Of a stretch of 5,088 nt of DNA, positions 1 through 5,088 are shown piece by piece. Below the pieces are notes generated by a model that saw only the letters and a program-made list of their open reading frames with translations, was not told where the DNA came from and ran no database searches. This DNA is from UBA60 sp964587885. GTDB taxonomy: Archaea; Thermoplasmatota; Poseidoniia; Poseidoniales; Poseidoniaceae. The DNA lies in assembly GCA_964587885.1 (NCBI GenBank), contig CAZPME010000045.1, positions 1 to 5,088 on the forward strand, given 5' to 3'. Position 1 is the first letter of the stretch; each line of letters starts with the position of its first letter. Both the position numbers and the translations under genes were made by a program.

Positions 1-51
1 TCATTTCGGGTTTTCATCCCGGCGACCCGGGTTCAAATCCCGGCACGAGCA
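1..51 (+). tRNA. tRNA-Glu (anticodon UUC), 3' portion, cut by the window edge
   Basis: This is the 3' part of a tRNA that reads GAA/GAG glutamate codons. The anticodon arm is at 6-22: a stem TCGGG/CCCGG (the outermost pair is T-G) closes a seven-base loop TTTTCAT with anticodon TTC at 13-15. A four-base variable loop (23-26) follows, which is usual for tRNA-Glu. The T arm is CCGGG, loop TTCAAAT, CCCGG (27-43). The acceptor 3' strand is CACGAGC (44-50) with discriminator A at 51. CCA is not encoded, because the next bases are CTT. The pattern closely resembles archaeal tRNA-Glu as I remember it. The acceptor 5' strand and most of the D arm lie before the window; base 1 is about tRNA position 22. 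An intron further upstream cannot be excluded. Confidence 0.93.
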
Positions 52-65
52 CTTTACCCTAAATG

Positions 66-98
66 ACTCACGTAAAGCCGATAACGGGTGAGTTTTTT
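66..98 (+). terminator. hairpin plus T-tract after the tRNA gene
   Basis: ACTCAC at 66-71 pairs with GTGAGT at 88-93. A small inner stem, CCG-ATAA-CGG (78-87), stacks on it on one side, leaving a bulge on the left arm. A run of six T (93-98) follows directly. This lies 15 nt after the tRNA end, so it is a good candidate for ending the tRNA transcript. Archaeal RNA polymerase mainly needs the T-run, so the hairpin may be secondary. Confidence 0.6.
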
Positions 99-121
99 GC
101 ACCACTTTGGTTTTAGACCCC

Positions 122-130
122 TATATTTAA
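122..130 (+). promoter_or_regulatory. TATA-like box upstream of the small membrane-protein gene
   Basis: TATATTTAA in an AT-rich stretch resembles an archaeal box A. Initiation about 26 nt downstream would fall near 152. That would give a 15-nt leader to a GTG at 167 or an 81-nt leader to the ATG at 233. A second, weaker box, TTTATC at 204-209, is centred about 26 nt before the ATG at 233 and would give a leaderless message. The sequence does not decide between them. Confidence 0.35.
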
Positions 131-232
131 GGCATATTTTGACTATTCCCTTTTTCACGATAGCAAGTGGTATATCAATACAATTTTTGCTTTTACCGTA
201 TTGTTTATCGTGCATCTGTCATTATAATGTTC

Positions 233-508
233 ATGGCGAAGCGAATACCTAGTCTCCTCTTACTCATGACTAAGTCATCACCTAGGCAAGCTCGTAGGAA
301 TACAAAAGGCATTATGGCTGGCCTCTTCATTGTCGTTTTACTAGGGATAATTGATAGGTGGATTTACGATATTCCGTTAGATTGGACATGGAGCAATGAG
401 TTAGCCTTCATGTTTGGTCTCTGTTTTCTAATTGGCCTAATAATCGGAGTAATGTCGCATATAGGCTGGCCTGAAGTCTTTGATGCGGAAGAGGAAGAGG
501 AAGAGTAG
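233..508 (+). CDS. small two-helix membrane protein with poly-glutamate tail, unrecognised
   Basis: I do not recognise a family. From the ATG at 233 the product has 91 residues: a basic N-terminus rich in Lys/Arg (about 1-26), a hydrophobic segment at about 27-40, a short loop with three Trp (about 41-55), a second hydrophobic segment at about 57-74, and a tail ending in Asp-Ala and six Glu. The positive-inside rule puts both termini in the cytoplasm, with the loop outside. The frame stays open upstream to a GTG at 167 (113 aa) with another ATG at 227. The extra residues are AT-rich and look non-coding, so I prefer 233, but none of these starts has a Shine-Dalgarno. The acidic tail is encoded by three perfect GAAGAG hexamers at 488-505. 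The gene converges on the M28 peptidase gene with 24 nt between the stops and no clear hairpin there. The two membrane segments and their ordered charge pattern argue for a real gene; function is unknown. Confidence 0.65.
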   Translation: MAKRIPSLLLLMTKSSPRQARRNTKGIMAGLFIVVLLGIIDRWIYDIPLDWTWSNELAFMFGLCFLIGLIIGVMSHIGWPEVFDAEEEEEE

Positions 509-532
509 CCAAACCCCATTTCTAAGGTCTCG

Positions 533-1858
533 TTATTCGGCGTTATACCAACGACCCTGCCATTCATCCCCGGTATTGTCGATGTGGACGAAGAGATTTA
601 GTGAGATCCAAACTAAAGTGTTGAATCCATCTCCCAATTCTTCCTCGCCGCCGGCTTTGGTAATCATGAAGTCAAGATTGTCCGTACCCGAATGCCATTC
701 CTGCCAGAATGATATATCGCCACCTGCAGAAAAGAAGTTGAATGTGGCGAAATCATGGGTGAAAAACGAGCAATGGTCGCTAGCACAGGATTCGGCTGAT
801 TGCCAATAAATTTCGTTTGAAGAGACATAATTCATCGCCAATTCTTCATCGATTGATAAATCCAACCAACCATTCATGATGCTGAGGTTTTCCTCATAGG
901 CTCCGGCTGTTGCAATCGAAAGGTCGTAGGGCCCATACCCAGGGGGTGGAACAATTGGATAGTTTAGAGAAACCATGTCGAAGTTCATGTAGGCTTTCAC
1001 CGCTTTATCTTCAGGCAGATGGGAGACGAATGCAGCACTCCCTAGAAGACCCTCTTCTTCGCATGCCCACAATGCGGCTACCACAGTGTGGTCCCATTCT
1101 CGACTGGCCAAAGCTTGAGCCATCTCCATACTAACAGTCGAACCACTAGTATCGTCATTGGCTCCTTCACTAGTTCCACCACCTGGTGGAGTGAATGCAT
1201 ATGCAACGTCAAAATGACCTCCAACGACGATGTACTGGTCTGGGTAGAGTCGGCCATACTTGTAGCCGACAACGTTACGCTGGTCAGGGTCATCAGCATA
1301 ATCGGTGACCTCGACATAGTCGAATCCATAGGTTTCCCATTCTGCTTTCATCGCTTCGGCAGCGGCGAGATAATTCGCCCCACCATCATGTATTGACGCT
1401 GAAGCGCACCAGCGATTATTGTATGAAGTGGTTAACATGTCGATTGTATCAAAGGCACGTCGACCATCGACCAACATCATTTCACTACTATCCTGTAATT
1501 CCAAAGTAATATTCCAAGTCAAGCCACCCGCTTCTACCGCTAGGTCGATGGTCGCTAATTCGGTATCGAGAATTAACAAGTCGACAGACTTGTTTTCGGG
1601 TTGTAAAGTCATATTCAAGGCATCTCGAAAAACACCGAACTCATCAATGAAAAAGGCTCCTGCGCTACGATTAACGGTCCATTCAACGTTGGAATCAACC
1701 GTCAACGTGTAGATTTGGCCGCGGGTAGCATTTGTCGGATTTACCTTCTCGTCAATTAGTAATTCGGGCTCAATTTCCCCGGCCTCATTACCGAAGCATC
1801 CGCCGAGGGGTAGACTGAACATCAGCAATACCAGAAACATGGCGCGGCCGAAGTGCAT
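533..1858 (-). CDS. secreted lipoprotein M28-family zinc metallopeptidase (aminopeptidase-like)
   Basis: A 441-residue exported peptidase of the M28 (aminopeptidase Y/Iap) family, which removes residues from peptide N-termini using two zinc ions. Residues 1-20 form a signal peptide with lipobox LGGC, so Cys21 is the likely lipid anchor. Residues about 25-125 are a Thr/Asn-rich, probably beta-stranded region that I do not recognise. The catalytic domain spans about 130-430. By comparison with Aeromonas and Streptomyces aminopeptidases the metal ligands are His215 (GGHFD), Asp235 (GANDDTSG), Glu268, Asp294 (NFDM) and His389 (WHSGTDN); Glu267 (CEEEG) is the general base. All are present, so the enzyme should be active. 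Cys358 and Cys363 flank an SDH motif and could form a disulfide. Six N-X-S/T sequons are present. The ATG at 1858 gives a complete signal peptide and sits 26 nt from a TATA-like box; Met7 is an alternative. It is divergent from the helicase gene. True substrate (aminopeptidase, carboxypeptidase or other M28 activity) cannot be read from the sequence. Confidence 0.93.
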   Translation of the reverse strand: MHFGRAMFLVLLMFSLPLGGCFGNEAGEIEPELLIDEKVNPTNATRGQIYTLTVDSNVEWTVNRSAGAFFIDEFGVFRDALNMTLQPENKSVDLLILDTELATIDLAVEAGGLTWNITLELQDSSEMMLVDGRRAFDTIDMLTTSYNNRWCASASIHDGGANYLAAAEAMKAEWETYGFDYVEVTDYADDPDQRNVVGYKYGRLYPDQYIVVGGHFDVAYAFTPPGGGTSEGANDDTSGSTVSMEMAQALASREWDHTVVAALWACEEEGLLGSAAFVSHLPEDKAVKAYMNFDMVSLNYPIVPPPGYGPYDLSIATAGAYEENLSIMNGWLDLSIDEELAMNYVSSNEIYWQSAESCASDHCSFFTHDFATFNFFSAGGDISFWQEWHSGTDNLDFMITKAGGEEELGDGFNTLVWISLNLFVHIDNTGDEWQGRWYNAE

Positions 1859-1880
1859 GTCTTATCCTGAAGAGCAGGAG

Positions 1881-1888
1881 TATATTTT
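1881..1888 (-). promoter_or_regulatory. TATA-like box of the M28 peptidase gene
   Basis: On the minus strand this reads AAAATATA. Its centre is about 26 nt upstream of the ATG at 1858, the spacing between box A and transcription start in archaea, so the message would be leaderless or nearly so. A second box, TATAAAC (1924-1930, minus strand), would give a leader of roughly 40 nt. A weak AGGA lies 7 nt before the ATG, so leadered translation is not excluded. Confidence 0.5.
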
Positions 1889-1944
1889 GCTATGGGCAAA
1901 TAGTCAAGTTGCCTCAAAAAGGTGTTTATACCGCCAAAACCCGA

Positions 1945-1970
1945 GCAATAACAGTGTTCTAGATTATTGC
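1945..1970. repeat. 7-bp inverted repeat in the divergent promoter region
   Basis: GCAATAA (1945-1951) and TTATTGC (1964-1970) are perfect inverted copies separated by 12 nt. The arm centres are 19 bp apart, close to two helical turns, so a dimeric regulator could bind both on one DNA face. The site lies between the two outward-facing TATA-like boxes, about 57 bp from the 1881-1888 box and 58 bp from the 2028-2035 box. Part of the spacer is itself palindromic (TCTAGA, 1958-1963). A chance occurrence in AT-rich DNA is possible. Confidence 0.35.
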
Positions 1971-2027
1971 GATAATTGGTTTCTATGTTTCCTTACCTTG
2001 TATGGTTCTTCTTTTGACCTATGTATG

Positions 2028-2035
2028 TTAAATAG
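2028..2035 (+). promoter_or_regulatory. TATA-like box of the DEAD-box helicase gene
   Basis: TTAAATAG is centred about 26 nt before the ATG at 2057, which predicts a leaderless transcript. There is no Shine-Dalgarno before this ATG (the preceding bases are GGCTTGAATC), in agreement with that reading. Confidence 0.5.
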
Positions 2036-2056
2036 CGATGTTCGGCGGCTTGAATC

Positions 2057-3745
2057 ATGCAAGGACAGGTCTCATTCTCAGACCTCGGCGTCGAGCGTCG
2101 ACTGGTGCATGCTTTGCAGGAGCAAGGAATCACCGAACCGTTCGAAGTACAGCGTGAGGCTATCCCCGACGGAATGCTTGGCCGTGACGTCTGTTGTCGT
2201 GCCCCTACTGGCTCGGGAAAGACCTTGGCATTCGGGCTACCAATGATCAGTTCATGCGAGCGGGCTGAACCGCACATGCCGACTGCTTTGATTCTAACTC
2301 CAACCCGTGAATTGGCCGAACAAATTTGCTCGGTACTTTCGCCATTGGCGTGGTCGGTTGACCGCGAAGTAATGGCGATTTATGGCGGTACTTCGTATTC
2401 AAAACAACGCCGAGCTTTACAGCGCGGAGTCGACATTGTAGTAGCCTGCCCAGGACGACTGCTAGATTTGATGAGCAATGGTACCGTTGAACTTGATCAC
2501 GTAACTACTGTTGCCATCGACGAGGCTGACCGAATGGCTGACATGGGGTTCATGGAACCAGTGTGCGAAATACTCGACCATTGTGCATTTGAACGTCAGA
2601 CAATTCTTTTCAGTGCAACCTTGGATGACGAAGTTGCTGATTTGGTGGATAAGTACCTAGTCGAGCCGGTTACAATTGAGGTTGGACCAAAGGAAGTCAG
2701 TATGGATAGCATGCAGCATTTCTTTTGGATGGTACGAGGAGGAAGGAAAACAGAAATGGCTGGAGATGCAGTATTTCGTAGTGGTCGCAGTATTATTTTC
2801 TGCCGGACTCGTGCTGGCGTCGATAGAATAGGATACGACATGGAAGATTACGGTCTAAGTGTCGCCACCCTGCATGGTGGACTTTCCCAACGAGAACGTG
2901 ACCGAGCCATGCGTAGATTCAGTGAAGGTGATTGTATCGCTCTAATCGCAACCGATGTTGCCGCCCGAGGAATAGACATCGAAAATGTCGCCTGTGTAAT
3001 CCACTATGACCCGCCAGAAAACGGCAAAGCGTACAAGCATCGCAGTGGTAGGACCGCTCGTGCTGGTGCCCAAGGAGTGGTTATCTCACTAATTCAAAAC
3101 TCGCAAAAGAGGAGTTCTATCCGCGTTCAAAAAGAGGTTGGAATTCGCTGTGAATTTACTCCCCCAAATCTAGAAGAAATTCCGAAAAATGAAATCGACC
3201 ACTTCCCCGCACCCGACCGCTCAAGGCGATCTAATCGCTCGTCAAGAGATAACCGACGTGGCAATTCTCATGGTGGCCGCAGGTCCGGCGGCAGGAATAG
3301 TGGAGGCCGACGCAATGGTGGCGGTCGCAATGGTGGAGGCCGACGTAGTGGTTCACAGCGTGGACAAAGCAATGGTTACCGTGGAAAATCTCATCGCAAC
3401 AAGAACCGTTCATCGGCAAAATCTGGAAAAGGTTACGGTGGACGTTCAGAAGGTGGTAATTCCGACGGTGGCCATTCCAATAGTGGCCGCAATGATGGCG
3501 GCAGAAATCATCGTGGTCATGATGGAAATGAAAGAAGTGGTGACCACAGAAGTGGAAATCGCCGAAATAATGACCGCTCCAACAACAGGAGTAATGATGG
3601 TGGATACCGCAAAGGTGGAGACAAAGGCCGCTCCTCTCGACATGGCGACCAAGGTGGGAATCGAGGCGGTAATCGACGTAATCAACGCCGTGGTCGAGGT
3701 TCATATTCAAAGGGAAGCAGCAAGAAAAATTTCTCCAGCCAATGA
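2057..3745 (+). CDS. DEAD-box ATP-dependent RNA helicase with Gly/Arg-rich C-terminal tail
   Basis: A 562-residue cytoplasmic RNA helicase that uses ATP to unwind short RNA duplexes, with likely roles in ribosome assembly, RNA turnover or cold adaptation. The two RecA-like domains cover about 1-365. Motifs in order: Q motif (Phe7, Phe29, Gln32), I APTGSGKT (49-56), Ia PTRELAEQ (82-89), GG (110-111), Ib PGR (132-134), II DEAD (155-158), III SAT (186-188), IV IIFCRT (246-251), V ATDVAARGIDI (298-308), VI HRSGRTARAG (328-337). Nothing essential is missing. Motif VI has HRSGRTARAG rather than the commoner HRIGRTGRAG. From about residue 388 to the end the protein is low-complexity Gly, Arg, Asn, Ser, Asp and His, with seven GGR triplets and one RGG; such tails bind RNA non-specifically and can promote condensates in other DEAD-box proteins. 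The core is closest to the RhlE/CsdA-type bacterial and archaeal helicases, but I cannot assign a subfamily, so no symbol is given. The ATG is supported by the Q motif just inside and a TATA-like box 26 nt upstream. Confidence 0.96.
   Translation: MQGQVSFSDLGVERRLVHALQEQGITEPFEVQREAIPDGMLGRDVCCRAPTGSGKTLAFGLPMISSCERAEPHMPTALILTPTRELAEQICSVLSPLAWSVDREVMAIYGGTSYSKQRRALQRGVDIVVACPGRLLDLMSNGTVELDHVTTVAIDEADRMADMGFMEPVCEILDHCAFERQTILFSATLDDEVADLVDKYLVEPVTIEVGPKEVSMDSMQHFFWMVRGGRKTEMAGDAVFRSGRSIIFCRTRAGVDRIGYDMEDYGLSVATLHGGLSQRERDRAMRRFSEGDCIALIATDVAARGIDIENVACVIHYDPPENGKAYKHRSGRTARAGAQGVVISLIQNSQKRSSIRVQKEVGIRCEFTPPNLEEIPKNEIDHFPAPDRSRRSNRSSRDNRRGNSHGGRRSGGRNSGGRRNGGGRNGGGRRSGSQRGQSNGYRGKSHRNKNRSSAKSGKGYGGRSEGGNSDGGHSNSGRNDGGRNHRGHDGNERSGDHRSGNRRNNDRSNNRSNDGGYRKGGDKGRSSRHGDQGGNRGGNRRNQRRGRGSYSKGSSKKNFSSQ
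3272..3343 (+). repeat. imperfect Gly-Gly-Arg coding repeat in the helicase tail
   Basis: Codons 406-429 of the helicase encode five GGR triplets whose arginines fall at 408, 413, 418, 424 and 429, a period of five to six residues with Asn, Ser, Arg or Gly between them. At the DNA level GTGGAGGCCGACG occurs exactly at 3300-3312 and again at 3333-3345, 33 bp (11 codons) apart, so the array probably grew by in-frame duplication. Two further GGR triplets lie outside it, at residues 461-463 and 481-483. Confidence 0.75.
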
Positions 3746-3779
3746 GGTTAATAGGGCCAGTATGCTCAATTAATCTCTA

Positions 3780-3806
3780 ACTACAATTATTGCTGTATTT
3801 TGTAGT
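3780..3806. repeat. 7-bp inverted repeat between helicase and dehydratase genes
   Basis: ACTACAA (3780-3786) and TTGTAGT (3800-3806) are perfect inverted copies around a 13-nt loop. The repeat begins 34 nt after the helicase stop and ends about 15 nt before the promoter candidate of the next gene. It could be a weak terminator hairpin for the helicase message (only a short CTTTT follows, at 3812-3816) or an operator for the dehydratase gene. The loop contains ATTATTGC, overlapping the left arm by one base; the same octamer is at 1963-1970 in the other inverted repeat. Confidence 0.35.
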
Positions 3807-3820
3807 CTTGACCTTTTGGA

Positions 3821-3830
3821 TAAATGAATA
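3821..3830 (+). promoter_or_regulatory. AT-rich promoter candidate of the dehydratase gene
   Basis: TAAATGAATA, preceded by GGA, is the most TATA-like stretch before the dehydratase gene. Initiation about 26 nt downstream would fall near 3848-3852, giving a leader of about 10 nt to the ATG at 3861, or a leaderless message from the in-frame GTG at 3852. It suggests that this gene has its own promoter rather than being read only through from the helicase gene. Confidence 0.35.
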
Positions 3831-3860
3831 AGTGTGAATGGCCTATGCCGTGTGAGAGCC

Positions 3861-5045
3861 ATGCCAAGAATCCGTTCAGTCGAAGTCGTGCGCTGTCCGC
3901 CGCGCTGGTTACTTCTACGCGTGGAAACCGATGATGGAGAGGTTGGTTGGGGCGAAGCCATCGGAGATTTGCACGAGGAAGTTGAAACTGCTTTAGCCTC
4001 AGCTGGTGAGAAAATCATCGGGCGTGATTCCAGCGAAATTGAGCGTATTCACCAAGAATTATTGTACGGCCGGTTTTGGCGGGATGGACCCATTTTGAAT
4101 ACCGTCGCTGCAGCAGTCGAAATGGCTCTATGGGATTTACATGGCAAAGAACTCGGTGCACCAATTCACCAATTGCTCGGCGGGAAAGTACGTGACCGAG
4201 TCTTAGTCTATCGTAACCTATGGGGTAGTAATGCCGAGCAATTTGCGAGTTCGGCGAAAGCGGCTCTTGATGAGGGGCTAACTGCGATGAAGGTTAGTCC
4301 AGCCGGACCTCTAGCAAATGTAGTCAGCGATGCTGATTTGACCGAAATGTCCGAAATTGTCGCCGCTGTTCGCAATGCTGTTGGCAGTGAAACAAAGGTG
4401 GCGGTAGACCTGCACGGGCGTTGCTCGCCAAGCGCCGCCCGTCGGGCAATCGCACTTCTAGCGCCGAATGACCCTTGGTTTGTCGAGGAGCCGATGTTGC
4501 CAGGAAGTGCCGAAGCGATGAGAGAATTTCGAGAATTGAAGGTCAGCCAACCGATTAGCATCGCTTGTGGCGAACGACTTCTCACCCGCCGCTCGGCTCT
4601 CGACCACTTATTTCCAACTCCAGCGGTCGATATCATTCAGCCCGATATCTCACTGATGGGACTACGCGATACCTTTGCAGTTGGGCTGGCCGCCGAGGCC
4701 GTCCAGATTGGCCTTGCCCCACATTGCCCATATGGCCCAATCCAAACCGCAGCCAGCCTACAAATCGCTGCCGCCTGTCCTGCCCATATTGGCCAAGAAG
4801 TACAATCACTTGGCGGAGCAGGTTTGCCTGGTGGTCAAGCGGGAGCAGGCTGGGCATGGTCATTCAACCTTCTAAGCAAACCCTTCGAAGTTGTAGAAGG
4901 TCATGTCGAAGTACGCACTGGAGCAGGCAATGCCGGATTAGGAATTGAGATTTGTGAAGATAAAATTAGTGAATTTTCCGAGCAATGGAATCCCCACCCC
5001 CCAACCGTTTGGACTACCCCTGATGGGGGACGTGCAGAGTGGTAA
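3861..5045 (+). CDS. dgoD: enolase-superfamily sugar-acid dehydratase, D-galactonate dehydratase-like
   Basis: A 394-residue cytoplasmic Mg-dependent enzyme of the mandelate racemase subgroup, predicted to dehydrate a sugar acid such as D-galactonate to its 2-keto-3-deoxy acid, the entry to a De Ley-Doudoroff or Entner-Doudoroff-type route. Residues about 1-120 are the capping domain (PPRW at 13-16, GWGE at 29-32, LWDLHGK at 90-96), followed by the barrel. Metal ligands are Asp183, Glu209 and Glu238; His185 (DLHGR) and His288 (APHCPYGP) are the acid/base pair, and Glu313 the supporting acid. Asp183, His185 and Glu209 match E. coli DgoD numbering as I recall it; the others are offset by three. 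The C-terminus AEW also matches DgoD. A Ser (KVS, 144-146) stands where E. coli DgoD has Asn. The frame is open to a GTG at 3834, but the ATG at 3861 aligns with the DgoD N-terminus within one residue. Gluconate, xylonate or another acid could be the real substrate. The remaining 43 nt after the stop show no gene. Confidence 0.88.
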   Translation: MPRIRSVEVVRCPPRWLLLRVETDDGEVGWGEAIGDLHEEVETALASAGEKIIGRDSSEIERIHQELLYGRFWRDGPILNTVAAAVEMALWDLHGKELGAPIHQLLGGKVRDRVLVYRNLWGSNAEQFASSAKAALDEGLTAMKVSPAGPLANVVSDADLTEMSEIVAAVRNAVGSETKVAVDLHGRCSPSAARRAIALLAPNDPWFVEEPMLPGSAEAMREFRELKVSQPISIACGERLLTRRSALDHLFPTPAVDIIQPDISLMGLRDTFAVGLAAEAVQIGLAPHCPYGPIQTAASLQIAAACPAHIGQEVQSLGGAGLPGGQAGAGWAWSFNLLSKPFEVVEGHVEVRTGAGNAGLGIEICEDKISEFSEQWNPHPPTVWTTPDGGRAEW

Positions 5046-5088
5046 GTTCCCAATAGGCAAAGGACTTTTCTCAATTGGTTTCTTCATC

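Noticed and set aside
1..51. tRNA 3' end as an integration site with a mobile element
   Set aside because: No second copy of the tRNA 3' end occurs in the window and no integrase or other mobile gene follows it.
167..232. 22-residue N-terminal extension of the small membrane protein from a GTG start
   Set aside because: The stretch is AT-rich and non-coding in character and precedes a basic, signal-anchor-like N-terminus starting at the ATG at 233. The TATA-like box at 122-130 keeps it possible, so the start remains uncertain.
480..809. 109-residue plus-strand frame antisense to the M28 gene
   Set aside because: It covers conserved catalytic-domain codons of the M28 peptidase on the other strand, is low in hydrophobic order, and shows no recognisable domain.
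3231..3710. 159-residue His/Cys-rich open frame on the minus strand inside the helicase tail
   Set aside because: The His and Cys residues come from the complement of repeated Gly/Asn codons (ATG/CAC/TGC patterns). It looks metal-binding but is a composition artefact opposite a convincing gene.
3189..3773. 194-residue open frame on the plus strand overlapping the helicase tail in another frame
   Set aside because: It is rich in Val, Ala and Met because the GGN/CGN/AAT codons of the Gly-Arg-Asn tail rarely give stops when shifted. No domain, no signal, and the main frame has all helicase motifs upstream without a break.
4208..4636. 142-residue minus-strand frame opposite the dehydratase gene
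   Set aside because: It is a shadow of the barrel-domain coding sequence, with Ala/Arg/Ser-rich composition and no motif.
5071..5088. possible last codons (Asp-Glu-Glu-Thr-Asn-stop) of a convergent minus-strand gene at the right edge
   Set aside because: Only five codons lie inside the window, too few to tell a gene end from chance.

Overview
The window most likely comes from a archaeon, and Thermoplasmatota (for example the marine group II / Poseidoniales) is my best guess. The evidence is a truncated tRNA-Glu(UUC) of archaeal type with no encoded CCA, start codons that mostly lack a Shine-Dalgarno sequence, and TATA-like boxes about 26 nt upstream of two start codons, which is the geometry of leaderless archaeal transcripts. 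The lineage guess is inference; the archaeal assignment is better supported but rests on short signals.

Layout: (1) 1-51, 3' part of tRNA-Glu, followed by a hairpin plus T-tract (66-98). (2) 233-508 (+), a small unrecognised protein with two membrane segments and a tail of six glutamates. (3) 533-1858 (-), a lipoprotein-type secreted M28 metallopeptidase with a complete set of predicted zinc ligands, convergent with the small gene (24 nt apart). (4) 1859-2056, a divergent promoter region with a TATA-like box for each flanking gene and a 7-bp inverted repeat between them. (5) 2057-3745 (+), a DEAD-box RNA helicase with all core motifs and a low-complexity Gly/Arg/Asn/Ser tail of about 175 residues. 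(6) 3746-3860, an intergenic spacer with a 7-bp inverted repeat and an AT-rich promoter candidate. (7) 3861-5045 (+), an enolase-superfamily sugar-acid dehydratase very close in motif layout to D-galactonate dehydratase (DgoD). The last 43 bases hold no gene I can support.

The genes do not form an obvious pathway or operon: each appears to have its own promoter. The M28 enzyme would trim peptides outside the cell, the helicase would remodel RNA in the cytoplasm, and the dehydratase would convert a sugar acid to a 2-keto-3-deoxy acid. I see no CRISPR array, insertion sequence, phage gene or defence cassette. I found no convincing undescribed system; the more interesting details are the helicase tail, the clustered N-glycosylation sequons of the peptidase, the acidic-tailed small membrane protein and the promoter geometry.
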